The notes: generated from the letters alone by a model not told the origin. DNA of 13,531 nucleotides from Methanomassiliicoccaceae archaeon (GCA_009784745.1 WQXR01000032.1:1-13531), one strand, 5' to 3'. Counted from the stretch's first letter, positions 6,495 to 13,220 are shown. Made by a program: numbers and translations.

Positions 6495-6566
6495 CATATC
6501 TGTTTTATTCATCATCCTTATTCGGCAGAATACGATCATACAAAAGAAAAGTAATTTGTCAGTTAA

Positions 6567-6576
6567 ATTTATAAAT
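6567..6576 (+). promoter_or_regulatory. TATA box for the ATPase-TOPRIM operon
   Basis: The string tttataaat in an AT-rich context lies 31-40 bases upstream of ATG 6607. There is no Shine-Dalgarno before that ATG, consistent with a short-leader or leaderless archaeal transcript. Confidence 0.6.
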
Positions 6577-6606
6577 TGTAAGTTTAATATCTAATTGTGA
6601 TACAAA

Positions 6607-8025
6607 ATGTTTAAAAAAATAGTCTTAGATAATTACTTATCATTCAGACATATAGAGATGGACCTTACGGGTTCGGGAAACGAACCCGTTCGGCATGCGT
6701 TCATATACGGAGAGAACGGCTCCGGAAAATCGAATCTTATAGAATCATTGATGATGCTCAAAGATTCAATGAAGACCGTGAACAGAGTGAACAGACTGAA
6801 GGAATTCACAGAATTGCGTGAAACGTTAAAGAAAATGAATTCGAAAGAAGGAACATCCGCTGCGGATGATGACCCGGATACATCCGATACGGACGAATTG
6901 AAAAGAATGATGCGGTTATTGAATTACGATATTACCGATATATCGAAGGGTATCAGAATGACAGGGTCCGATGCCGGCACCTCAGCATCGTTCTGTTTTA
7001 CTCTGGGAGGCCATGACGGATCTTATGATGTAAGATTTGATCCGAACGACCGTTTGGTATACGAAAGGTTGTGCTTCGTCGTCGAAAGCCGTTCGAAGGA
7101 CATATTCGAAATATCCTCCATATCGGGTGATGATGCTTCGCCGAACGGCAACCTCATCGATATGAGGTTCAGCCCGCAATTGTTCAAAGATAATGTTTAC
7201 AGAAGAACTATCGAAGACATTATCCAAAGATATTGGGGAAAACATTCTTTCATGTCGATACTGGATGATCAGTATTCATCCAATAATCAGGCATACATGG
7301 AAAAGAATCTCGGGACCGGTATCGACGAGGTCATTGAATTTTTCAATGACCTCGTTGTATGCTGCGTCCGCACCCGCGGGAAGGCCGGACGCGGAATAAA
7401 AGATAAGATATTGGCAAATCTGGGCGGGGGACGTATCGCACATAACGAAAAGGAACGGCTGCAGATATATGAGGAGGCTTTGAACAGTTTTTTCACCAGG
7501 ATCTATTCAGATGTCAAAAAGGTGTATTACAGAACGGAACAGAACGGGAATATATTGAATTATACTCTTTTCTTCTCAAAGATGATCGGCGGGAAAAGAA
7601 GGGATATCGGCATATCAGAGGAATCCACCGGCACCACGGGATTACTGGATCTTTTTCCCGCATTCTTTGAATGCGCTCGCGGACGAACGGTGTTCTTCGA
7701 TGAACTTGATTCAGGGATCCATGATCTGCTCATCAAAGAACTGATCGATGAATTAAAGGACTCGTTCAAAGGACAGTTCGTTGCCACGACCCATAATACA
7801 TCTCTTCTTGAGATCATCGATCCAAAGAAAGTGTTTGTGATCCAGGTCGACAGCAGAGGAGAGAAGAGGATATTGCCGATAAGTTCCATAGAAAGGACAC
7901 AGAAGAACCATAACAACAGAAGCAGATATCTGAAAGGTGTGTTCGATGCTGTGCCCGTCATGGGAGAGATAGATCTCATAGACATCGTTCATCGTGTTGA
8001 ATCAAATGTCGGTGGGACCGAATGA
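6607..8025 (+). CDS. AAA_15/AAA_21-type ABC-like ATPase, putative defence protein
   Basis: This 472-residue protein has an SMC/OLD-like ABC ATPase head. Walker A is GENGSGKSN (residues 35-43), the signature-like motif ESTGTTGLL (339-347), Walker B TVFFDELDSGIH (361-372, Asp 365/Glu 366) and the H-loop ATTHN (393-397). The N-terminus (FKKIVLDNYLSF) is the usual 'I--F-SF' start of AAA_15/AAA_21 proteins. The insert between the Walker motifs is about 300 residues, includes a charged Asp-rich stretch (87-97), and has no long coiled coil, so this is not RecN or Rad50. The stop overlaps the next gene by ATGA. Paired ATPase plus TOPRIM proteins occur in OLD, PARIS and AbiL-type anti-phage systems, where the ATPase senses infection and licenses the partner nuclease. 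That role is inferred. Confidence 0.85.
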   Translation: MFKKIVLDNYLSFRHIEMDLTGSGNEPVRHAFIYGENGSGKSNLIESLMMLKDSMKTVNRVNRLKEFTELRETLKKMNSKEGTSAADDDPDTSDTDELKRMMRLLNYDITDISKGIRMTGSDAGTSASFCFTLGGHDGSYDVRFDPNDRLVYERLCFVVESRSKDIFEISSISGDDASPNGNLIDMRFSPQLFKDNVYRRTIEDIIQRYWGKHSFMSILDDQYSSNNQAYMEKNLGTGIDEVIEFFNDLVVCCVRTRGKAGRGIKDKILANLGGGRIAHNEKERLQIYEEALNSFFTRIYSDVKKVYYRTEQNGNILNYTLFFSKMIGGKRRDIGISEESTGTTGLLDLFPAFFECARGRTVFFDELDSGIHDLLIKELIDELKDSFKGQFVATTHNTSLLEIIDPKKVFVIQVDSRGEKRILPISSIERTQKNHNNRSRYLKGVFDAVPVMGEIDLIDIVHRVESNVGGTE

Positions 8026-8570
8026 GCACATGCAGGACGCTTGCCGTAGTTCACGGAAGATCGGAACTGATATTTTGCAAAGGCATCGCCAGCAATCTTA
8101 AGATAAATATGGAATATGATTCCGATAACAGAGGCGGAACGTGCATACAGATCATGCATCTGGAAGAAAGGTTCACGACCGGTTGTTACGTATCCGAGAA
8201 TGCGCTTCATAAAAGATTCGATAAATTGGAATATTTGGGCAGAAGAATACCTAAAATGCCGCATCTTAAGATATTTCCGATAATGGACACCGATGACTGC
8301 CGGCAGCAGGAAAGGGCATACAGAACGGGAAATATGTTCGCTGACAGTGTATTCAAGGACAGGATATCCCCGATATTCAACACCCCTGATCTGGACCCCG
8401 TTCTCATTGAATGCGGTTTCAGAGTGGACCGGAATGATAAGTACCATGATCTGGTCAAAGAGTACGAACTGTCAGATCTTATCGGCGGCCTGAAGAATTG
8501 TGAGAACACGAATATTTGTGTCCTTTTGGAGCATTGTGCCTCAATAACACCAAGTTATCAGAGCGGCTGA
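8022..8570 (+). CDS. small TOPRIM-like protein, putative effector nuclease
   Basis: This 182-residue protein reads like a minimal TOPRIM domain. Strand one and the catalytic Glu are in LAVVHGRSE (residues 7-15, Glu 15), replacing the usual V-E-G--E. The acidic D-x-D is in FPIMDTDDC (85-93, Asp 89, Asp 91, Asp 92). A following segment ISPIFNTPDLDPVL resembles that of AbiLii/RloB-like and related partners of AAA_21 ATPases. TOPRIM nucleases in such systems cut DNA or tRNA; the substrate here is unknown. ATG 8022 overlaps the ATPase stop by 4 bases, so the two are translationally coupled and probably act as a complex. The C-terminus ends shortly after CASITPSYQSG and abuts a dinD relic; slight truncation cannot be excluded. 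Confidence 0.7.
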   Translation: MSTCRTLAVVHGRSELIFCKGIASNLKINMEYDSDNRGGTCIQIMHLEERFTTGCYVSENALHKRFDKLEYLGRRIPKMPHLKIFPIMDTDDCRQQERAYRTGNMFADSVFKDRISPIFNTPDLDPVLIECGFRVDRNDKYHDLVKEYELSDLIGGLKNCENTNICVLLEHCASITPSYQSG

Positions 8571-8639
8571 CACGGACGGTTCGCTACAATTGCGCAGTCT
8601 TCCGAGGGTCAAAAACCATTCAGGGAATTTACTTTTTGG

Positions 8640-8870
8640 CATGTGTGTTTCCTTGCGAGGGTCTCCGTTCATTACAATGAGATAACAAGCGGATCGTGAA
8701 AGACGATAATCGTCCAATTCTCTTTTGGCCCCTTTCGCCGGATCTATCATTTTGCGGGCGTCCGCAAAATGATACTTTGGTTCCTGATCGTTGAGTTTGA
8801 ATGGGCCGATCACGTCTCCACGGTGCAGTATGCATTGTAAAAGAATACCATGGATCTGGGCACATGGTCA
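8640..8870 (-). pseudogene. relic of a dinD-like gene, copy 2
   Basis: One minus frame gives NDQEPKYHFADARKM, GAKRELDDYRLSRSACYL and IVMNGDPRKE, which is the DinD core (HF-----KM---G-GAKRE--DY-LSR-ACYLI--NGDP-KE). Upstream, a different frame keeps only APWRR of the GY--WRRF motif, with a deletion between them; downstream of about 8650 the similarity ends. The gene is broken and truncated on both sides. It is convergent with and adjacent to the TOPRIM gene. Codon differences from relic 1 are largely synonymous or conservative, so the two diverged while still functional. Confidence 0.75.
8745..8774. repeat. perfect 13-bp inverted repeat inside dinD relic 2
   Basis: Arms 8745-8757 (tatcattttgcgg) and 8762-8774 pair perfectly around loop gcgt. 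Compared with 4863-4892 one base pair has changed on both arms (C-G to T-A). Confidence 0.85.
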
Positions 8871-8921
8871 GCCGCTTCCGCATATCATGCCTGCGTCGTT
8901 AAGACAAAAAGATCTCGCTGA

Positions 8922-9212
8922 TCAATCCTTATCATATACTTGTTTGTGGTCGCATACACGATGCAATCCGACGATCACCGTACCTTTCGATCGCTCCACA
9001 GTGTACAATATACGATGACGCCCGCTTACATTGTACGCATAATATTTGGATAACATCCCATTTTTCTTTTCTCCGAGCCTTTCGGGCTCGTCGGAGGATT
9101 GCAGATCAAGAAGAGCCCTGTCCACCCTTTCCATAAGAGATGGGAGTTCTTTTCTGCTCTTTCTTTTATAGAGGTTTTTGAAATGATTTGTGTACACTAT
9201 CTCATTGGCCAA
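8922..9212 (-). CDS. RelE/ParE-family toxin
   Basis: From TTG 9212 the product is 96 residues: EIVYTNHFKNLYKRK, a helix pair with LMERVDRALLDLQ, a loop PERLGEKKNGML, then the strand core SGRHRILYTVE and IVGLHRV, ending HKQVYDKD. This is the RelE/ParE order (L--L---PE-LG--L-G, YRILY, H--VY). RelE members cleave mRNA in the ribosomal A site and ParE members poison gyrase; which applies is not clear. Start choice: TTG 9212 follows AAGGAC at a good distance and gives the usual 'EIVYT' beginning; GTG 9197 and GTG 9257 are alternatives, the latter overlapping the upstream gene by 40 bases. It is the third gene of a tight operon. Confidence 0.75.
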   Translation of the reverse strand: MANEIVYTNHFKNLYKRKSRKELPSLMERVDRALLDLQSSDEPERLGEKKNGMLSKYYAYNVSGRHRILYTVERSKGTVIVGLHRVCDHKQVYDKD

Positions 9213-9217
9213 GGTCG

Positions 9218-9466
9218 TCAGTCCTTCAGTTTCCTTAAAAATTCCTCTCCCGTACACTTACTGGACAGATGAGTGATATTTCCTTTCTCAAAATCCTTGT
9301 AACTTTTGTAGAGATCCTCTTCCTCTTCAAAAGTTATCGGATCTTTGTCCAACAGATTGGGATCGAATTCGAAGACAGGGGGAATATACATTGTACGCGC
9401 ATCATTCTGTCCGGGCACACCTATGGATGAATTCAGATTGTTTACGGCAACATATACATTCATCAT
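9218..9466 (-). CDS. putative antitoxin of the RelE-like toxin
   Basis: This 82-residue acidic protein has no obvious N-terminal DNA-binding motif. Its C-terminal half (ITFEEEEDLYKSYKDFEKGN, then a short HLSS stretch and GEEFLRKLKD) matches the acidic linker and terminal helix of RelB/Phd-type antitoxins. ATG 9466 shares one base with the upstream stop (TAATG) and follows GAGG at about 7 bases. The RelE-like toxin begins within 6 bases of its stop. The antitoxin call rests on position and the C-terminal pattern; the N-terminus is unfamiliar. Confidence 0.6.
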   Translation of the reverse strand: MMNVYVAVNNLNSSIGVPGQNDARTMYIPPVFEFDPNLLDKDPITFEEEEDLYKSYKDFEKGNITHLSSKCTGEEFLRKLKD

Positions 9467-9741
9467 TATTTTGCCTCTTGTAACTGTAGTGACCCATCTT
9501 CCGATACAGCTAAATTCCATTTTGAACCAACTTTATACGGTGCCGATTCTTTGAACTTAAAGAACAATGTCAAGACCAATGATGCGGGCGATCCGGCAGC
9601 TCCGAACGGAGACATCTGGATCCTCTGTGCGTTATCCGCTTTTTTGATGACCTTTCCGAACTGAACGGACACGAGATCTTCTCCTGTCACTCCGTCCGCT
9701 GCTCGAACAACACTCAGCACTTCTATCGTTGATTTGGACAT
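9466..9741 (-). CDS. conserved-looking small protein of unknown function, first gene of the RelE operon
   Basis: From ATG 9741 the product is 91 residues, preceded by GAGGG at 7 bases; an upstream in-frame start at 9777 lacks a Shine-Dalgarno. The sequence looks all-beta: alternating strands STIEVLSVVRA, DLVSVQFGKVI, LVLTLFFKF, then PYKVGSKWNLAVSEDGSL. There is no signal or membrane segment. The stop overlaps the antitoxin ATG by one base, so the three genes are co-translated. I do not recognise the family. It could be a third component or chaperone of the module, or an unrelated gene sharing the promoter. Confidence 0.65.
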   Translation of the reverse strand: MSKSTIEVLSVVRAADGVTGEDLVSVQFGKVIKKADNAQRIQMSPFGAAGSPASLVLTLFFKFKESAPYKVGSKWNLAVSEDGSLQLQEAK

Positions 9742-10163
9742 GATTTTACCCTCGCGCAAGACATACGGTGTATGCAATCTTCGATAAAAACGTTTCCGAC
9801 CTGAGAATATTTTGTTCTGTTCTTTGATATAAAAAAAAGTTGAGGCGCGCGCCTATGCCGTCGGTGAGACCCCGTATATATGCAGCACCGGCGGACATTT
9901 CGTCGGACCTACCATTCCACATTCCGCTCTGATAAGCGGAACGACCTCTTTGACCTGACCGGAAACGAGGAGTATCTATTTGAGCATCAGACCTGTTGCG
10001 CCGACCATCAAAGCGGCCGCCGACATGATAACTCCATATCAGCAACGAACTCTGGATGAACTTCCGGCGGATCTCTGATCCTTTAATCCGGCCATGGTCG
10101 GATTCGCTTCGGCATAGGCCGTACCGTTCTTATATGAATATTGTAAAGATGCGGACGCGACAA
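9742..10163. other. intergenic region with operon promoter and a decayed membrane-anchor relic
   Basis: A TATA-like TTTTTATC (minus, about 9783-9790) could drive the 9741 operon. Palindrome aggcgcgcgcct lies at 9843-9854. The minus frame 10026 to 9976 encodes MSAAALMVGATGLMLK and TAG, resembling the hydrophobic anchor of repeat B (LIGATG), followed by a 7-bp hairpin (arms 9922-9928 and 9935-9941). A further open stretch in the same frame (10163 to 10039) is separated from it by TGA. Taken together this looks like another dead surface-gene 3' end. Confidence 0.35.
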
Positions 10164-10337
10164 GTTTATTTCGTTCTTTCGTTCAAGGCCTCATCCTGAC
10201 CGCTGACGGCGTCAGAATTCCTACAGTACCGCAACCGGTTGCACCGATCAGTGTCACAGATATGAGACCGATCTCGTCGCTTATGAACGAGTAGTACGGA
10301 TAGTTGAACATCGGATACGCTATCTTGGGTCCGTCCG
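10164..10337 (-). pseudogene. repeat B, copy 2: orphan 3' end of a surface-protein gene
   Basis: This 174-bp block is a copy of 5457-5630 with five transitions, three of which change residues (Asp/Asn, Ser/Gly, Ile/Val). It encodes the same hydrophobic anchor ending AVRMRP and TGA. The frame continues upstream without a stop into the relic of the AlbA-type ATPase, which is a fortuitous fusion and not a gene. Confidence 0.75.
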
Positions 10338-10357
10338 CTCCGCGAGTAGACATTGCG

Positions 10358-10386
10358 GAAGAACGGTGGAAGAACGGTGGAAGAAC
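10358..10386. repeat. 11-bp tandem array (gaagaacggtg, 2.6 copies)
   Basis: Units start at 10358, 10369 and 10380. With its left flank the 35-bp string 10352-10386 recurs exactly at 10843-10877. Confidence 0.9.
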
Positions 10387-10391
10387 TGCGG

Positions 10392-10424
10392 AAGCATTGG
10401 GTAAGCATTGGGTAAGCATTGGGT
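10392..10424. repeat. 11-bp tandem array (aagcattgggt, 3 exact copies)
   Basis: Units at 10392-10402, 10403-10413 and 10414-10424. It directly follows the end of the relic's conserved KLYRY segment. Confidence 0.92.
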
Positions 10425-10849
10425 ATCGGTACAATTTCCTTGTACCCGGACCCAATTCATCGGCAAATCCGGTGTTCCTGAAGAATGCCGCAATTGTGGG
10501 ATCCTTATGATCGTGTTCCGGCTCACATCCGAGCCACATCCGAGCCACATCCGAGCCACGGTTATTTTTTACCCACTTGCCAGACCTGTCGCTACCTATT
10601 CTCATGATCGATCCTTTTTCCGTCAAAGAAGTGATCACTCTACTGACCGTTCTTTCGGGAACACCGGATCTCGTAGATATTTCTGTGCGCGTCGTCGCAA
10701 CACCTTCACATATGATATTGTACACTTTCAATTCCGGTTTCCGTAAGATCGGCGGCGGGTTCTTTCAACTGTCCGATCCTTGCATCGAATGAATAGCTAT
10801 CATCCAACGGAACAATGATCTTGAAGATATCTCCCTCGATCAATTGCGG
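10423..10849 (-). pseudogene. shuffled relic of an AlbA/HATPase_c_4-type ATP-binding protein
   Basis: Three conserved pieces of a Schlafen/AlbA-type HATPase_c_4 protein are present in the wrong order. Reading the minus strand: first LIEGDIFKIIVPLDDSYSF (10849 to about 10735), normally the end of the ATPase domain. Then, after a frameshift, comes a winged-helix domain (KVYNIICEG, EISTRSGVPERTVSRVI, LTEKGSI; 10731 to 10558). Then DPTIAAFFRNTGF and ELGPGTRKLYRY (10503 to 10423), which should precede the first piece. Each junction has an 11-bp tandem array. The order is a circular permutation, as expected if a tandem duplication collapsed by recombination between the 35-bp repeats. It cannot encode a working protein. 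Confidence 0.7.
10524..10556. repeat. 11-bp tandem array (cacatccgagc, 3 exact copies)
   Basis: Units at 10524-10534, 10535-10545 and 10546-10556. It lies between the winged-helix end and the segment that normally precedes it. Confidence 0.92.
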
Positions 10850-10877
10850 AAGAACGGTGGAAGAACGGTGGAAGAAC
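10849..10877. repeat. 11-bp tandem array (gaagaacggtg), second locus
   Basis: Units start at 10849, 10860 and 10871. Identical to the array at 10358-10386, including the six preceding bases, and in the same orientation. It touches the first codon of the relic on one side and the stop region of the 10879-11622 ORF on the other. Confidence 0.9.
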
Positions 10878-10878
10878 G

Positions 10879-11622
10879 TCACGGGGTTGAATATCCATGA
10901 TCCATCGCTTTCCTTCCGACCCTATATTTTTGGTGCCTGTGTCGAGGTACAAATGGATATTTTAACTCTATGTATCCCATACCCGCAAGGGGATCTGATA
11001 TAGTTCTGCGAAGATGTTCTCTTCTGATTCCCAGTGCTTCTGCTAATTCCTTAGATCCCATCTCGGCATTCTCATCTATCAATCTTATTGCCCTTATCTG
11101 AAGTTCCGTAAGTGTCGGCCTCACGGTCTGCGGCGTGATGAACTTCTCTCCGACGGCTCCTGTGCGTGCTATGCCTTTTGCATGTAATATATCGAACAGT
11201 TTTATGATGAAACAATCGTACATGACACTATATTCAGGAGGTTTTACACCTTCGTATTCGTATGCGCTTTTCATCATTTCCATACCCCGGCCGAATTTTT
11301 CAACATAGTGCGCCTTGAAGAAAACATTGGCAATACCATCATTCCTCGGTTTGGAAACATGTTCTTTCATTATACCTTCCAATGTATATCCGAACGGAAG
11401 GCCTCCGGCGTTCAGTATCTCAAGGCGGTCATCGAACAGTGTTATCCTTATGGGGTCAGGCATGCTGTAATCCTGATTCGTTATCGCATTGATCAAGGCT
11501 TCACGTACAGCATCATAAGGGTATGGATAGTACTCTCTGCGCTCTAATCCCTCTATCCTCATCGGCACCAGCGTGTACTTCGTGGTTATCAACTCCATCG
11601 CTCTGTCCACGAGCGTGTACAT
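10879..11622 (-). CDS. N-terminally truncated HATPase_c_4/winged-helix protein
   Basis: The 247-residue ORF carries the GHKL-like HATPase_c_4 domain: REALINAITNQDYS (40-53), FDDRLEILNAGGLP (63-76), KPRNDGIANVFF (91-102) and KFGRGMEMM (109-117). A complete winged helix follows at about 170-235 (LTELQIRAIRLI, GSKELAEALGIRREHLRRTI). The AlbA_2 (Schlafen) domain expected before it is missing: in frame, a TAA at 11665-11667 stops the upstream extension 14 codons before the ATG. No Shine-Dalgarno precedes ATG 11622. The last residues (DHGYSTP) run into the 11-bp array. It may be a remnant or an expressed domain fragment. The neighbour at 11769 is a full-length relative, but the two are too different for a recent duplication. 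Confidence 0.65.
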   Translation of the reverse strand: MYTLVDRAMELITTKYTLVPMRIEGLERREYYPYPYDAVREALINAITNQDYSMPDPIRITLFDDRLEILNAGGLPFGYTLEGIMKEHVSKPRNDGIANVFFKAHYVEKFGRGMEMMKSAYEYEGVKPPEYSVMYDCFIIKLFDILHAKGIARTGAVGEKFITPQTVRPTLTELQIRAIRLIDENAEMGSKELAEALGIRREHLRRTISDPLAGMGYIELKYPFVPRHRHQKYRVGRKAMDHGYSTP

Positions 11623-11711
11623 GGGATCTTCCGGTTCGTCTTTTGGTGTGCTCCCGATTGAGAATTATACCATCATCCGCACAAATAGTGTTACGATTTG
11701 ATTGGGTTGGG

Positions 11712-11754
11712 TTCATTAGGTTGATTAGGTTGATTAGGTTGATTAGGTTGATTA
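11712..11754. repeat. 9-bp minisatellite (ttgattagg, about 4.8 copies)
   Basis: ttcattagg at 11712 is followed by exact ttgattagg units at 11721, 11730 and 11739 and a partial one at 11748. It fills the gap between the truncated and the intact AlbA-type genes. Confidence 0.92.
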
Positions 11755-11768
11755 TTCCGACCCCATTT

Positions 11769-13220
11769 TTAACCATTTTTGGTGATGATCACATACCTTC
11801 CGTTACGTTTGTTACCTTCACGACCTGCAACATCTTTCCCTTTCAAACCCAATAGGACACGTTTCACTGCTGCACGCGAAAATCCCGTGAATGTCTCCAG
11901 ATCTTTCAGGCTGTCCCCGTTCCCCGACAATATTGCGTTATAAACTGCCTTTTCTTCATCGGTCAGACCGTTCGGAACTTTGGTCGGAATGTCCGCATTC
12001 ATGGGAAGGGACTCTTTTGCCTCACTTTCTTTCATGCGTCTGTACCAAACTTCCGGATCGAACTTATCGGACCTGTATAACGTAACGACAAATTGCTGCG
12101 GCGATCTTTGCTCGAATGTCGGGTCCCTGAGGCCGCACATTCTACATTCTTTGATTATCTTTCTTATGCCTGTGCCCCATCCCTCCGTGACACCGGCGCT
12201 TTTAAAGACCGACGCCAATGTGTGATTGCGAGGGGTCGATATACCGGACAAGGCATTTGACATTGTGGTGTCCGGAGGAAGTATCCCTGGGGATATTATC
12301 TCTATACGGTCATCGAAAACTGCAACATATATATTGGAATTGTCAACGTTGTAGTTCCGATGGGTCACGGCGTTCGCTATGCTTTCACGTATCGCCTCGC
12401 TGGGAACTTCATATATGTTCTGCATGGCGATCGTTCCGCCCGGAAGCCATTGTCCGACCTTTATATTCTTTATCACGAATCTGTGAGCGTTCTCTATCTG
12501 CTCATGTATAGGCTCTCTGAATGTCGCCCTGTCTATGAAAACGCCTTTCTCCTTCCCTCTGAACGCCGCACATTCGATGATATGATACAATCCCATAGAA
12601 ATGTCGCCTGTGAGGAGGGCATATGCGTTCGTTGGATACTCGGTACCGGCATCCTCCTTTATCACCTGCAGCGAAAGCAGATCTTTCTTGGTGAACTTTC
12701 GCTTTCCGTACTCTGAAAGATCATCACATAGTTTTTTGGTCGCTCCATCAGTCATCCTTGTTTCATAATTCCTCTGTTTATCGAACGGTACCTTGCCGAA
12801 CTGCTTCAGTTCATCTATCTGTGCCTGCTTCGCTAAGTGTGTGGTCGGTCCGATGCGTATGTATGTCCCTTCGCTCCTTGCTTTTCCTTTGACGTGATAC
12901 GGTTTTTCCGTGCCGGCCCTTATTGTAACTATCAGCACATTCTTTTCTTTGTACTTCGTCCATGAGAACACGGGAACCATCTGCGGTTCGCACATGGATG
13001 CCGCAGCGTTGGTTATCCTCTCTTCGATATCTTGCTGATCATCTTCGGACACACCCATTGGTTCGTGTGTTCCTTCTTTGATACCGATGACGAGAAGTCC
13101 TCCGGTACCGTTCGAGAAGGCGATCATCGTCTTCACGAACACCAACGAATCGTCGGGAAGTTCCGCTTTGAATTCTAAGGTCTCGGATTCCTTCTTTGCG
13201 ATCTCGTCAAGCAGAGTCAT
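11769..13220 (-). CDS. AlbA_2 (Schlafen)-HATPase_c_4-winged-helix ATP-binding protein
   Basis: This 483-residue protein is complete. The AlbA_2 domain spans about 10-135, with ESETLEFKAEL (11-21), AFSNGTGGLLVIGI (34-47), PYHVKG and the Y-I-R-I-G strand (120-124). The HATPase_c_4 part has EAIRESIANAVTHRNY (275-290), FDDRIEIISPGILP (302-315), the loop STPRNHTLASVF (328-339) and GWGTGIRKI (347-355). A C-terminal winged helix lies at about 418-480 (TDEEKAVYNAI, LETFTGFSRAAVKRVL). Members are often labelled putative transcriptional regulator or ATP-dependent DNA helicase; the AlbA_2 fold binds nucleic acid. The family is common in archaeal accessory regions, and its cellular role is unsettled. ATG 13220 is preceded by GGGG at a short distance and a TATA-like box at 13250-13258. 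Nothing shows it to be broken. Confidence 0.9.
   Translation of the reverse strand: MTLLDEIAKKESETLEFKAELPDDSLVFVKTMIAFSNGTGGLLVIGIKEGTHEPMGVSEDDQQDIEERITNAAASMCEPQMVPVFSWTKYKEKNVLIVTIRAGTEKPYHVKGKARSEGTYIRIGPTTHLAKQAQIDELKQFGKVPFDKQRNYETRMTDGATKKLCDDLSEYGKRKFTKKDLLSLQVIKEDAGTEYPTNAYALLTGDISMGLYHIIECAAFRGKEKGVFIDRATFREPIHEQIENAHRFVIKNIKVGQWLPGGTIAMQNIYEVPSEAIRESIANAVTHRNYNVDNSNIYVAVFDDRIEIISPGILPPDTTMSNALSGISTPRNHTLASVFKSAGVTEGWGTGIRKIIKECRMCGLRDPTFEQRSPQQFVVTLYRSDKFDPEVWYRRMKESEAKESLPMNADIPTKVPNGLTDEEKAVYNAILSGNGDSLKDLETFTGFSRAAVKRVLLGLKGKDVAGREGNKRNGRYVIITKNG

Noticed and set aside
6607..8570. Naming the ATPase-TOPRIM pair PARIS (ariAB) or AbiL outright
   Set aside because: The architecture fits, but sizes and motif variants differ enough that a specific name needs a profile search.
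10183..10731. 182-codon minus ORF as a real membrane-anchored regulator
   Set aside because: It fuses a winged helix, an out-of-order ATPase fragment, three 11-bp arrays and an orphan surface-protein anchor. The frame is open by chance through the repeats.
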